A DNA stretch of 34,777 nucleotides. It comes from Streptomyces minutiscleroticus (lineage in GTDB: Bacteria > Actinomycetota > Actinomycetes > Streptomycetales > Streptomycetaceae). The position numbers were made by a program, and so were the translations under genes. This document shows, one piece after another, positions 10,401-27,566 of this stretch. Position 1 is the stretch's first letter. Each line of letters starts with the position of its first letter. The DNA is taken from positions 1 to 34,777 of the forward strand of contig NZ_BMVU01000061.1 in NCBI RefSeq assembly GCF_014650875.1, read 5' to 3'. Under the pieces are notes generated by a model. It had not been told where the DNA came from. It did no database searches and saw only the letters and a program-made list of their open reading frames with translations.

Positions 10401-12050
10401 GCCGGGCGCGGTGCCGCCCTCGGCGAGGGCGGTCAGGCCGGCCGTGAGGGCGGGCAGGTCGGCGCCGACGACCACGGCGCGCTCGTCCAGCGCGGCCCGG
10501 GTGGTGGCCAGGGCGTGGGCGACGTCCGGTACGGGGTCGGACCCGGCGCTCAGGTGGTCCAGGACGCGGCGGGCCTGGGCGGCGAGGCCCTTCCCGCCCC
10601 GCCCGGAGAGCACCAGCGGCAGCGGCCCGCTCCAGACGGGCTCCTGCTCGCGCGGCTCGGGCTCGGGGGCGGCCTCGACGATGACGTGGGCGTTGGTGCC
10701 GCTGATGCCGAAGGAGGACACGGCGGCGCGGCGGGGCTCGTCGCCGGCCGGCCAGTCGCGGGCCTCGCCGAGCAGTTCGACGGCGCCGGCCTCCCAGTCC
10801 ACCTGGGAGGTGGGCCGGTCGGCGTGCAGGGTCCTGGGCAGGCGGCCGTGGCGCATGGCCATCACCATCTTGATGACGCCCGCGACACCGGCGGCGGCCT
10901 GGGTGTGCCCGATGTTGGACTTCACGGAGCCCAGCCACAGGGGGTCCGCCCCGCCGCGGTCCTGGCCGTAGGTGGCCAGCAGCGCCTGCGCCTCGATGGG
11001 GTCGCCGAGCGGGGTGCCGGTGCCGTGCGCCTCGACGGCGTGCACCTGGCGGGGCTCCAGGCGGGCGTCGGCGAGCGCGGCGCGGATGACGCGCTGCTGG
11101 GAGGGGCCGTTCGGGGCGGTCAGGCCGTTGGAGGCGCCGTCCTGGTTGACGGCGGAGCCGCGGACCACGGCCAGCACGCGGTGCCCGTTGCGCCGGGCGT
11201 CGGAGAGCCGTTCCAGGAGCAGCAGCCCCGCGCCCTCGCCCCAGCCGGTGCCGTCCGCGCCCTCGGCGAAGGACTTGCAGCGGCCGTCCAGGGCGAGCCC
11301 GCGCTGGCGGGAGAAGTCGATGAAGGTGTCGGGCGTGGACATCACCGTCACGCCGCCCGCCAGGGCCAGGGAGCACTCGCCGGTGCGCAGCGCCTGCACC
11401 GCCAGGTGGAGGGCGACCAGCGAGGAGGAGCAGGCGGTGTCGACGGTGACCGCCGGGCCCTCCAGGCCGAGGGTGTAGGAGACCCGGCCGGAGGCGACGC
11501 TGCCGAGGTTGCCGTTGCCGAGGTAGCCCTCGACGCCCTCCGGCACGTCGGTGAGCCAGCTGCCGTAGTCGTGGTACATCACGCCCGCGTAGATGCCGGT
11601 GCGGCTGCCGCGCAGGGTGTGCGGGTCGATGCCGGCGCGCTCGAACGCCTCCCAGGCCGTCTCCAGGAGCAGCCGCTGCTGCGGGTCCATGGCGACGGCC
11701 TCGCGCGGGCTGATGCCGAAGAAGCCGGGGTCGAAGTCGGGGGCGTCGTACAGGAACCCGCCCTCGCGCACGTGCGTGCGGCCGGGGGCGTCGGGGTCGG
11801 GGTCGTAGATCGCCTCCACGTCCCAGTCGCGGTTGCCGGGGAAGTCGCCCACGGCGTCCACTCCGGCGTCGACCAGCTGCCACAGCTGCTCGGGCGTGCT
11901 GACGCCGCCGGGGTAGCGGCAGCTCATGGCGACGATCGCGACGGGCTCGTGCGCCGCCTCGGTGATCTCCGCGTTCTGCCGGCGCAGCCGCTCGTTCTCG
12001 AGCAATGACTCGCGCAGCGCCTCGACGATCTGCTCGACGGATGTGTCCAC
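1488..12050 (-). CDS. Type I modular polyketide synthase, two extension modules (modules 3 and 4)
   Basis: This 3520-aa protein has the order docking helix - KS-AT-DH-KR-ACP - KS-AT-DH-KR-ACP - C-terminal docking region. The GTG at 12050 is chosen because the N-terminal coiled-coil docking helix (SVEQIVEALRESLLENERLR) begins right after it, a GGGAG lies 11 nt upstream, and no nearer in-frame start exists. The open frame runs further upstream only as a shadow of the preceding PKS gene. Approximate residues: KS 35-460, AT 560-850, DH 925-1190, KR 1370-1550, ACP Ser near 1677, KS 1740-2165, AT 2265-2550, DH 2630-2900, KR 3075-3255, ACP Ser near 3390. It ends with a TADELFGILDDELG-type docking tail. 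There is no thioesterase, so it must pass its chain to a further PKS not in the window. It acts in the cytoplasm after the PKS of 12161-22984, 110 nt upstream. Confidence 0.97.
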   Translation of the reverse strand: MDTSVEQIVEALRESLLENERLRRQNAEITEAAHEPVAIVAMSCRYPGGVSTPEQLWQLVDAGVDAVGDFPGNRDWDVEAIYDPDPDAPGRTHVREGGFLYDAPDFDPGFFGISPREAVAMDPQQRLLLETAWEAFERAGIDPHTLRGSRTGIYAGVMYHDYGSWLTDVPEGVEGYLGNGNLGSVASGRVSYTLGLEGPAVTVDTACSSSLVALHLAVQALRTGECSLALAGGVTVMSTPDTFIDFSRQRGLALDGRCKSFAEGADGTGWGEGAGLLLLERLSDARRNGHRVLAVVRGSAVNQDGASNGLTAPNGPSQQRVIRAALADARLEPRQVHAVEAHGTGTPLGDPIEAQALLATYGQDRGGADPLWLGSVKSNIGHTQAAAGVAGVIKMVMAMRHGRLPRTLHADRPTSQVDWEAGAVELLGEARDWPAGDEPRRAAVSSFGISGTNAHVIVEAAPEPEPREQEPVWSGPLPLVLSGRGGKGLAAQARRVLDHLSAGSDPVPDVAHALATTRAALDERAVVVGADLPALTAGLTALAEGGTAPGVVRGTPAGESRIAFVFPGQGSQWAGMAADLLDASPVFAAAMADCAEALAPVTDWDLIETVRARQPLERVEVVQPVLWAIMVSLAAVWRAHGVRPAAVVGHSQGEIAAACVAGALSLADGARVVALRARAIAEDLSGRGGMMSVALPEARARELVAPYGGRVSVAAVNGASSVVLSGDADALDALREEIVADGGRAKRLPVDYASHCAHVESVRERLLADLAGVEARPAEVPFYSTVTGAPLDTTGLDAAYWYTNLRQGVLFEPTTRALLEAGYGVFVECSPHPVLLHSIEETADAAGGDVTGLGSLRRDDGGPDRVLASLGEAFTAGVPVDWSAVFDGLPVRAADLPTYAFQRERYWLGRSAAAGDVAAAGLRAAGHPLLGAAVQVAEGGTLFTGRLSTATAPWLADHAVAGTVLLPGTALVELALSAGHETGCGHVAELTLQAPLVLPERGALQIQLHLAAPGGGGHRALTVHSRPEDADDTAWTLHASGLLAPQTTEPGFDLAAWPPRGAEPVPVDGAYEDLAALGYDYGPAFQGLRAVWRRGDETFAEVELDGEAGAFGLHPALFDAALHADGLGAGARDGEGTARLPFAWTGVSLYAAGATALRVRLHGGDTLSLQLADPTGAPVAAVEALVSRPVDPAALAPAARVDDLYRLDWPALPVPEAPAPAYAVLDERGTAALDEVPEWVVLPVAGDPADPAGAARGTTGRVLTAVQEWLADGRTDGARLLVLTEGAVAAGEEDVADLAGAAVWGLVRAAQGEHPGRLVLVDRAAGAGDPGAAVAAAAASGEPQLALRGGTAHVPRLARTAPRGPAPSLDPDGTVLVTGGTGVLGALVARHLVTEYGVRRLVLAGRSGTAADDFADLDADVTVARCDAADRGQLAGLLDGIPAAHPLTAVVHLAGVLDDGLVTDQTAERLDAVLRPKADAAWHLHELTRDLDLAAFVLFSSAAGTVDGAGQSGYAAANAFLDALAAHRRHRGLPAHSLAWGFWEQRTGLTAHLTDADVERMARAGVRPIPTGEGLRLLDAALAADAPLLVPIGLDLAVLRRAGEVPSVLRALVPAAARRTAAARTDSAPLADRLAALGPAERDAALTELVRTHVAAVLGHGDDMVLDPRRSFRESGFDSLTAVELRNRLGAAAGLRLPATLVFDHPDAGALVAYLRTELLGEDAPDAAEPVPVAREADEPVAIVGMSCRFPGGVTTPEELWRLLADGGDGIGAFPADRGWDLENLYDPEPGKAGHCSTRAGGFLYDAADFDPDFFGIGPREALAMDPQQRLLLETSWEALERAGIDPQSVRGSRTGVFAGIMYHDYGSRLHHVPEAVRDYLGNGSLGSVASGRVAYALGLEGPTLTVDTACSSSLVALHLAAQALRQGECTLALAGGVSVMSTVDTFVDFSRQRNLAADGRAKSFADAADGTALSEGAGVLVLERLSDARRLGHPVLAVVRGSAVNQDGASNGLTAPNGPSQQRVIRQALASGGLSAGEVDAVEAHGTGTTLGDPIEAQALLATYGQDREEDRPLWLGSVKSNLGHTQAAAGVAGVIKMVMAMRHGVLPRTLHVDEPSTEVDWDAGHVRLLTEDQEWPRTGRPRRAGVSSFGISGTNVHTIIEEAPAEEPVPDAVPDDAPAAAPLLPAVVSGATPEALAAQAARLREVADRPLTDLAYSLVTSRAALTHRAAVVARDRDELLAGLDALAAGTASDAVVRGRPAGGKVAFLFTGQGAQRPGMGRELYAAHPAFRRALDEACRALDAHLDRPLKEVMWAGPGTDAAGLLDRTLYTQSALFAVEVALYRLLESWGVRPDRLAGHSIGELAAAHVAGVWDLADAARLVTARGRLMQALPEGGAMLAVDATEEEVLPHLGAEVSLAAVNGPRAVVVSGTEAAVAAVAETFAGRRTKRLKVSHAFHSPLMDPMLAEFEKVARELRFAPPAIPLVSDVTGERATEDELCSPEYWVRHAREAVRFGDAVRALEADGVRTFLELGPDAVLTAMGAQAVADPGRSAFVPALRRDRDEERTLAALLGTLHVRGTAVDWERVFAGTGARRTDLPTYAFQRQRLWLDDAPGAAGDAGGLGQAPAGHPLLGAALALAADDTVALTGRLSLATHPWLADHAVAGVVLVPGSAFVELAVQAGDRTHCPHVEELTLERPLVLPGQGAVHLQVAAAAPDADGRRRLTVHARPEGTDAGWTRHATGVLAPQGAPEPEAVTAWPPAGAVAVDVTGTYDHLAEQGYGYGPLFRCLRGAWRLGEEVCAELVLPDPGAAEGFGLHPALLDSALHAIDLLDGQDPTVMTLPFSWEGVTLHAAGATALRLRLTPHGTDRMTLRLYDGTGAPVAEAESLRIRQVTAEQLNAAGAGAGAGSGAGSGPGDLFRLEWTPLAVPADGSAPAPRTLAVTAGTGADLPDLARETAVRALAALQEHLAGEPDGAPLVVLTRSAVAVGPDDVPDPAQAVVWGMVRAAAVEHPGRFVLADTDGDPASDAVLAAAVASGAPELALRAGTVHTPALAAATGEEAAPAAALDPQGTVLVTGGTGSLGRLLARHLVTRYGVRHLLLTSRSGRSPQPEALEGLTALGATVTVAACDAADRAALADLLASVPAEHPLTAVVHAAGVLDDGLLTDLTPQRTEAVLRPKADAAWHLHELTRDLDLAAFVLFSSAAGTLGAAGQANYAAGNAFLDALAVLRRAEGLPALSLGWGLWDTGEGMAAGLDETGMRRLARDGILRLPAERALALFDRSLADGSALLLPVRVQVTEDAPALVRGLAPAPAPAPARRTAHAAGAAAAPAEPLAARLAGLGAAEGRRLLVETVCRHVAEVLGHGSGDAVDPERSLGDLGVDSLAALELRNRLGAETGLRLSSTLTFDHPTSDALAAHLFEELGGDTAEERVDVEAEVVRLEALLGAALEAAALDEEQRARVALRLRTLSARWDGSGEWREPEAGRSGGTGLESATADELFGILDDELGTLN
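1755..6845 (-). other. PKS module 4: KS-AT(malonyl)-DH-KR-ACP
   Basis: The KS has the active Cys in TACSSS plus HGTGT and NLGHTQ. The AT has GHSIGE and a HAFH signature, which predicts malonyl-CoA. The DH has HAVAGVVLVPG and a second Asp in LLDSALH, so it should be active. The KR has TGGTGSLG, a B-type LDD motif and YAAGN with the catalytic Tyr and Asn. The ACP has LGVDSLAALEL. The module should add two carbons ending in a (probably trans) double bond. The DH-KR linker has an Ala/Gly repeat encoded by a hexamer repeat near 3291-3336. Confidence 0.92.
3291..3336. repeat. Hexanucleotide tandem repeat in the module 4 linker
   Basis: Imperfect tandem GGCCCC/GGACCC hexamers within the PKS coding sequence encode a short Gly/Ala/Ser/Pro-rich linker between the DH and KR domains. 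This is a low-complexity linker, likely of slippage origin. Confidence 0.75.
6890..11953 (-). other. PKS module 3: KS-AT(methylmalonyl)-DH-KR-ACP
   Basis: The KS has TACSSS, HGTGT and NIGHTQ. The AT differs from the other three: GQGSQWAG, GHSQGE and a YASH signature, which predicts methylmalonyl-CoA. The DH has HAVAGTVLLPG and FDAALH. The KR has TGGTGVLG, LDD and the catalytic Tyr/Asn in GYAAANAF; the residue before the Tyr is Gly rather than the Asn seen in the other modules, and the segment after the cofactor loop is shortened. The ACP has ESGFDSLTAVEL. All active-site residues that I can check are present, so this module should leave a methyl-branched double bond. Confidence 0.92.
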
Positions 12051-12160
12051 GGTCGGTGTCGCTCCCTGCTGGCTCGGCGGCGCTGGTGACGCGGTGGAGG
12101 ATGCGCCGGAACGGGATGGCCCGGTGCCGGACGCGACGCGTCGTCCGGCACCGGGGCGGG

Positions 12161-22984
<10,824 letters not shown>

Positions 22985-23034
22985 CCACGCATCTCCACTT
23001 TCGGCCGACACCGGTTTTCCTCACCTTTTTCCAC

Positions 23035-23079
23035 ACCGTAGTGACGGCCCCGAAAAGGCCACACCCTTACGCACCCCTA
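23035..23079 (-). promoter_or_regulatory. Decamer direct-repeat promoter element (copy C) before the first PKS gene
   Basis: On the minus strand the sequence TAGGGGTGCGTAAGGGTGTG (23079 to 23060) is two G-rich decamers in direct repeat. It is followed after 23 nt by a -10-like TACGGT (23040 to 23035). The TAA of the second decamer is the stop codon of the mutase epsilon gene, so the site is embedded in the end of that gene. The PKS start lies 51 nt further on. The same layout occurs at 31467-31512, 31577-31622 and 34559-34604. Confidence 0.6.
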
Positions 23080-24356
23080 GGGGCGGGGGCCTGGGGCTCC
23101 CGCGTCCCGCCGGGGCCGTACCGGTCGAAGGAACGACGTACATAGGACAGGGAATCGAGCAGATCCGCCGAGGTGACGGCATGGGCCGCGCGGACGTCGG
23201 CGATGCCTTTCAGCGGCATCCTCCCGATGTCCGCCCAGCACAGCCGGCCGTCCTCGTCGATGTAACTCCGGGTGGCTCCGGAATTGTCCGGGTGCAGGCA
23301 GTACGGAACGTCGAGATATCCCCGGGCGAAGGCGGCGAGCAGCGCCGCGCCGAGGTCGTCGTCCAGGTTCAGTACCGCCTCGACCAGCGCGGACGCCTCG
23401 GCGTACGTCTGGTTCCCGGTGCCCTCGAGCGGGGCGCGCCCGGTGCGTGCGGCGACCGCCGCCGCGTATTCGAGGGCGGCCACGTTCTCGGCCACCGAGG
23501 GAATGCGACGGGATTCCGCGACGGTTTTCACGATGAGGCGTTCCGAACCGCTGGAGACGGCCAGTTCCGCCGCTTTCCCGAGCAGCCGGTAGGCGCCCTC
23601 CTCCGTCTCCGGAAACAGCCCCATGTACGCGTAGACGACGACGTGCCATTCGGTGTCCGGAAGGAATCGCGCGCACAGACTGCGCAACGCGGCCACCGCT
23701 TCGGCGTCCTGTCGCTCATGCGTCTGCTGGGCGTAACTCACCGAAATGCTGCGGATGCCGTGCCGGTGGAAGAACAGCGCCTCCAGGACGCTGACCGCGA
23801 CCAGCAGGCCGGGCGGGCAGAGCTGGCCGAGGACGCATCCGCCGAAGGTCTCCAGGTGCGGCTCGGCGCCCGACTCCCGCAGGGCGGCGAGCAGTTCGCA
23901 GGAGGCGGCCCAGTGGGCGACGGAGTCCCGCAGCGGGACCCGGCCGTAGGGCAGGCAGTAGGAGACCGGGCCGCCCTCGGAGGCGTCGAGGCCGACGGCC
24001 GTCAGCGCCCGGAAGATGTCCTGCGGCGCGGCCGAGCCGTGCCGGACCTGCACGGGGAAGCCGGGTCCGAGGACGCCGTCGAGGACCTTGCGGGTGGTCT
24101 CCCTCTCGTGGCTCACGAGCGGGTAGCCGTTGAGGGCGACGCCCTCCAGGACGGCCAGCTTGGCCGACTCCAGGTCGCCGACCCTGGTGTAGCTGTCCAG
24201 GGTGAGCGTGCCGACGGTCGTGGCCGCGGCGTCGCGGGTGGCGAGCAGCCCGGCCCGCATCCGCTCCGGGCTGCTCATCCCCATGCGGGGCTGGACCACC
24301 AGCCGGCCGGCGTCGTGAGCCCGGCGCACGAAGGCGCCGAACCCGACGCCGGTCAC
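23067..24356 (-). CDS. Glutamate (methylaspartate) mutase epsilon subunit
   Basis: This 429-aa protein has the sequence pattern of the large, catalytic TIM-barrel subunit of adenosylcobalamin-dependent glutamate mutase (MutE/GlmE; VinI in the vicenistatin cluster). Recognisable stretches include RVGDLESAKLA, LNGYPLVSHE, VQVRHGSAAPQDIF and EGGPVSYCLPYGRVPL. With the sigma subunit it converts L-glutamate to (2S,3S)-3-methylaspartate. The start is a GTG whose GTGA overlaps the stop of the sigma gene by 4 nt, so the two are probably translationally coupled. The TAA stop is part of the promoter repeat for the PKS gene downstream. From about residue 195 to the end, third codon positions are clearly less G/C-rich than in the N-terminal part and in neighbouring genes. 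Length is a little below the roughly 480 aa of clostridial MutE. Confidence 0.93.
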   Translation of the reverse strand: MTGVGFGAFVRRAHDAGRLVVQPRMGMSSPERMRAGLLATRDAAATTVGTLTLDSYTRVGDLESAKLAVLEGVALNGYPLVSHERETTRKVLDGVLGPGFPVQVRHGSAAPQDIFRALTAVGLDASEGGPVSYCLPYGRVPLRDSVAHWAASCELLAALRESGAEPHLETFGGCVLGQLCPPGLLVAVSVLEALFFHRHGIRSISVSYAQQTHERQDAEAVAALRSLCARFLPDTEWHVVVYAYMGLFPETEEGAYRLLGKAAELAVSSGSERLIVKTVAESRRIPSVAENVAALEYAAAVAARTGRAPLEGTGNQTYAEASALVEAVLNLDDDLGAALLAAFARGYLDVPYCLHPDNSGATRSYIDEDGRLCWADIGRMPLKGIADVRAAHAVTSADLLDSLSYVRRSFDRYGPGGTREPQAPAPRGA

Positions 24357-24805
24357 ACCAGGGCCCGCTGCGGCAGCCCGTCGAGCATCCGCCGGAAGGC
24401 GGCGACGCCCTCGGCGCTGTCGTCGAACACCGCGTCGTACCCGGCGGCGCGCAGCGCGTCCGCCTCCTCGTCGCCGCAGGGTCCGGCGATGCCGAGCTTG
24501 CCGCCGATGACCGCGGGCACGTCGGCGAGTTCGGGGTGCTCGCCGAGCCGGGTGACGGTGCGCATGCCGTCGTGGTAGCCGTGGCCGTTGACGCTGCTGA
24601 CCACGATGAGGGCCGGGCGGTGCGCCAGGGCCTCGGCGATGAGCAGTTCCTCGGGCACGCAGGGGCCGAGGTTGACCACGCGGAACCCGTGCTCCTCCAG
24701 CAGGAGCTGGAGGTAGACGAGGTTCCAGGTGTGGGAGTCGGAGATGCCGCCGGCCACGAGCACGGGCCGGGCACCGGGGGCGGTGGTCGTCGAGGAGGGA
24801 CTCAT
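24353..24805 (-). CDS. Glutamate (methylaspartate) mutase sigma (B12-binding) subunit
   Basis: This 150-aa protein is the small cobalamin-binding subunit (MutS/GlmS; VinH-like). It shows the B12-binding pattern with Asp23 and the cobalt-ligating His25 (GGISDSHTWNLVYLQLLLEE), then SSVNGHG near 70-76 and GGK at 101-103. The usual motif is DxHxxG; here the Gly position is Asn28. It must pair with the epsilon subunit encoded next. The ATG overlaps the decarboxylase stop by 1 nt (TGATG) and its stop overlaps the epsilon start by 4 nt. The next candidates for function would be other B12-binding Rossmann proteins, but the adjacent epsilon gene settles the assignment. Confidence 0.93.
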   Translation of the reverse strand: MSPSSTTTAPGARPVLVAGGISDSHTWNLVYLQLLLEEHGFRVVNLGPCVPEELLIAEALAHRPALIVVSSVNGHGYHDGMRTVTRLGEHPELADVPAVIGGKLGIAGPCGDEEADALRAAGYDAVFDDSAEGVAAFRRMLDGLPQRALV

Positions 24806-26043
24806 CACAGGGCCTGCCCGTGTTCGTAGGTGCGGATGTGCTGGATGCGGGAGACGGAGACGAGGTCGTCGCCGCGGACGACGACCTCCGCGGGGGCGGG
24901 CCTGCCGAGGAACATCAGCAGGCTGGCCGTGGGGCCGTAGGACCCGGCGTTGGGCACGGTCAGCAGCTCGCCCGGCGCGAGGTCCGGCAGCGGTACGTTC
25001 CGGCCGAGCAGGTCGCCCGGGGTGCACAGCGGGCCGGCGAGGCTCGCGGGCGCCCCGTCCGCCGCGACGGACTCGTGCGGTTCCACGGAGACCGGCATGA
25101 TGCGGCCGAGGCCGGACATGCCGCCGAAGGTGTTGATGCCGGCGTCCAGTACCAGGTAGCGCTGGCCGCGGCTGTCCTTGACGTTGACGACGCTGGTGAG
25201 CAGGGTGCCGCTGTCGGCGACCAGGTAGCGGCCCGACTCGCAGGCGACGCGCGGGGCGCCCCCGCGCCAGCCGGGGAAGTGCTCGTCGAGCGTCGCGGCC
25301 AGGGCCTCGCGCAGTTCGCCGTAGACCGGCCGCCCGCCCTGCACCGCGTACGGCGCCGCGAAGCCGCCGCCGATGTCGAGGAGGCGGAACGGCACGCCGA
25401 GGGCGTCCTGGAGGGCGGCCGCGGTGGCGACGGTGTGGCGGAACTCGGCGATGAGGCTCGCCTCGTCCTTGGCGTTGCTCAGCGGGAAGAAGTGCAGTCC
25501 GGCGACGCGGGTGCCGGGCACGTCGCGCAGTTCGGCGGCGAGGCCGGGCAGGGTCTCGCTGTCGAAGCCGAACTGGGAGGGCACGCCGGTCATGCGGATG
25601 CTGGTGGCGGCCGCGCCGGTGGCGTTGTTGACGCGGACCAGGCAGTCGGCGGTGACGTCGAGTCCGCACGCCACCGCGCCGACGCGGCGGAGGTCGCCGG
25701 GCGACTCCACGGAGAACAGCCGTACGCCCAGGCTCATCGCCTCGGCGAGTTCCTCGGCGGTCTTGCCGGGGCCGGTGTAGAGGATCTCCTCGCCCCGGAA
25801 GCCGGCCTGCAGGACGGCGTCCAGCTCGCCGACGGAGCTGATCTCGGCGCGGCAGGCGCGCGTGCCGCCGGAGCGCAGCTCGCGCAGCAGCTCCGGGTGC
25901 GGGTTGGCCTTGGCCGCGTAGAACAGGTCGATCTCGTCGGGCAGCGCGGCGAACAGGTCGTCGCGGGCCGCCGCCACCCTCTCCAGGTCGTAGACGTAGG
26001 AGGGGGTACCGAAGCGCTTGGCGAGCTCGGTGGGGCCGGTCAC
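24805..26043 (-). CDS. PLP-dependent decarboxylase (fold type III), probable 3-methylaspartyl-ACP decarboxylase
   Basis: This 412-aa protein belongs to the diaminopimelate/ornithine decarboxylase family. It has the PLP lysine (Lys45 in FYAAKANPHPELL), a phosphate-binding glycine loop (DIGGGF, 223-228), ESGR at 269-272, a catalytic-type Cys340 in GPLCTPGDLL and NAGSYGP near 365. In the vicenistatin pathway the homologue VinO decarboxylates 3-methylaspartyl carried on the free ACP to give 3-aminoisobutyryl-ACP; that substrate is assigned here by context, not by sequence alone. The start is a GTG in a 4-nt GTGA overlap with the preceding ligase. A simple diaminopimelate decarboxylase is unlikely given the tight coupling with the mutase and ligase genes. 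Confidence 0.92.
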   Translation of the reverse strand: MTGPTELAKRFGTPSYVYDLERVAAARDDLFAALPDEIDLFYAAKANPHPELLRELRSGGTRACRAEISSVGELDAVLQAGFRGEEILYTGPGKTAEELAEAMSLGVRLFSVESPGDLRRVGAVACGLDVTADCLVRVNNATGAAATSIRMTGVPSQFGFDSETLPGLAAELRDVPGTRVAGLHFFPLSNAKDEASLIAEFRHTVATAAALQDALGVPFRLLDIGGGFAAPYAVQGGRPVYGELREALAATLDEHFPGWRGGAPRVACESGRYLVADSGTLLTSVVNVKDSRGQRYLVLDAGINTFGGMSGLGRIMPVSVEPHESVAADGAPASLAGPLCTPGDLLGRNVPLPDLAPGELLTVPNAGSYGPTASLLMFLGRPAPAEVVVRGDDLVSVSRIQHIRTYEHGQAL

Positions 26044-27566
26044 GGCGCGTTTCCTTCCAGGATGCGGGCGAGCTGCTTGCGGTCGTGCTTGCCGTGCGCG
26101 GTGAGCGGCAGCTCGTCGACGACGCGGCTGACGCCCGGCACCTTGGCGGGCTCCAGGCGCAGGGACAGCTCGCGCAGCAGCACATGGGGGTCGATCTCCC
26201 CCGCGGCGAACACCGCGAGGTCGCGGCCGGGCGCGGGCGGCAGGACGGCGGCGGCGCGGACGCCGGGGACGTCCGTGGCGGCGGCCTCGATCTCGGTGGT
26301 GCTCATGCGCACGCCCTTGTGCTTGAACACGTCGTCCCGGCGGCCCTCGTAGTACAGGAACCCGTCCTCGTCGACGTGGCCGAAGTCGCCGGTGTGCAGC
26401 CGCAGTCCGCCGTCGGGGGCGGGCCGGAAGGTCCGGGCGGTCTGTTCGGGGGCGCGCCAGTAGCCGGGCATGACGTGCGGGCCCTCGACCACGATCTCGC
26501 CGGTCTCCCAGGGCGGCAGCGGGGTGCCCTCCTCGTCGACGACGAAGGCGCGGGTGCCGGGCAGGGGGCGGCCGACCGAGTCGGGCTTGGCGTCCCGGAA
26601 GGCGGGCGGCAGCACGGAGACGCGCTTGCACTCCGTCTGCCCGAACTGGACGACCACCTCCGCGCCGGGGAACGCCGCGCGCAGCCCCTCGGCGGTGGAC
26701 TTGGGCAGCGCGGCACCGGTGTTGGTGAACATGCGCACGCGGGACTCCCGGCGCGGCTCGCGTTCGGCGAGGGCGCAGAGCATGGTGGCCAGCGACGGCA
26801 CGATCGGCACGACGGTGGCGCCGGTCTCCCGGATGCGGCGCAGCAGCACCAGGTCGGACTCGCCGTCGGCGAGCACGATCTCGCTGCGCCCGGCGGCGGT
26901 GAGCAGCACCTTGTACAGGCCGTAGTCCCAGGAGATGGGGAAGCGGCAGAACACCACGTCGTCGGGGCGGTAGCCGAGTTCGAGGCCGATGGCCTCGGTG
27001 GCGAAGACCATCCGCCCGTGCGGGCAGATCACCGCCTTGGGGGCGGCGGTCGAGCCGGAGGTGTAGACGAGGACGGCGATGTCCTCGGGGCCGACCTGGG
27101 CGCCACTGGAGCGGGCCTCCACCGCGCGCAGTTCCGCGATCTCCCGCCACACCCCGTCCAGGCCGAGGACCGGCACGCCGTCCGCGAGGGCGGTGATCCG
27201 CTCCACGGCGGGGTCGGTGACGACGACCAGCGCGGGCTCGGCGTTCTCGACGACCGCGCGCAGGTGGTAGTCCTTCATGCCCGTGTTCACGGGGACCAGG
27301 ACGGCACCGCGGCGTGCGGTGCCGTACAGCAGCGCGACCAGTTCGCGCACGCTGGGCAGCTGGACCAGGACCCGGTCGCCGTGGCCGATCCCGCGCGCCT
27401 CCAGCCAGACGTCGACGGCGTGGCTGTGGGCGGCGAGCTCCCGGTAGGTCCACCGCCCCGCGCCGTCGGTGACCGCCCAGGCGTCGGGGCACTCGGCGGT
27501 GGCCTCGTCGAGCAGGTCGTGCACCAGGGCGCCGGTGCGCGCCCCCGCTGTCGATTCACCGTTCAC
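26040..27566 (-). CDS. Adenylating ligase loading 3-methylaspartate on the free ACP (VinN-like)
   Basis: This 508-aa stand-alone adenylation enzyme has the P-loop VYTSGSTAAPKAV (168-180), FGQTE (308-312), HTGDFGHVDEDGFLYYEGR (391-409) and the C-terminal catalytic Lys493 in LTAHGKHDRKQL. Asp214 (in ISWDYG) and Lys314-Arg315 (in TECKRV) sit where, as I recall, VinN uses Asp230 and Arg331 for the amino and extra carboxylate groups of 3-methylaspartate; the constant offset of 16 supports this. It would activate the beta-carboxyl of (2S,3S)-3-methylaspartate with ATP and load it on the ACP of 29154-29405. The GTG start overlaps the upstream ligase stop by 4 nt. It is the better of the two ligases for the methylaspartate role. 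Confidence 0.88.
   Translation of the reverse strand: MNGESTAGARTGALVHDLLDEATAECPDAWAVTDGAGRWTYRELAAHSHAVDVWLEARGIGHGDRVLVQLPSVRELVALLYGTARRGAVLVPVNTGMKDYHLRAVVENAEPALVVVTDPAVERITALADGVPVLGLDGVWREIAELRAVEARSSGAQVGPEDIAVLVYTSGSTAAPKAVICPHGRMVFATEAIGLELGYRPDDVVFCRFPISWDYGLYKVLLTAAGRSEIVLADGESDLVLLRRIRETGATVVPIVPSLATMLCALAEREPRRESRVRMFTNTGAALPKSTAEGLRAAFPGAEVVVQFGQTECKRVSVLPPAFRDAKPDSVGRPLPGTRAFVVDEEGTPLPPWETGEIVVEGPHVMPGYWRAPEQTARTFRPAPDGGLRLHTGDFGHVDEDGFLYYEGRRDDVFKHKGVRMSTTEIEAAATDVPGVRAAAVLPPAPGRDLAVFAAGEIDPHVLLRELSLRLEPAKVPGVSRVVDELPLTAHGKHDRKQLARILEGNAP

Noticed and set aside
24805..26043. Primary-metabolism diaminopimelate decarboxylase
   Set aside because: The family match is real, but overlapping genes on both sides belong to the beta-amino acid starter route, so a pathway decarboxylase is far more likely.
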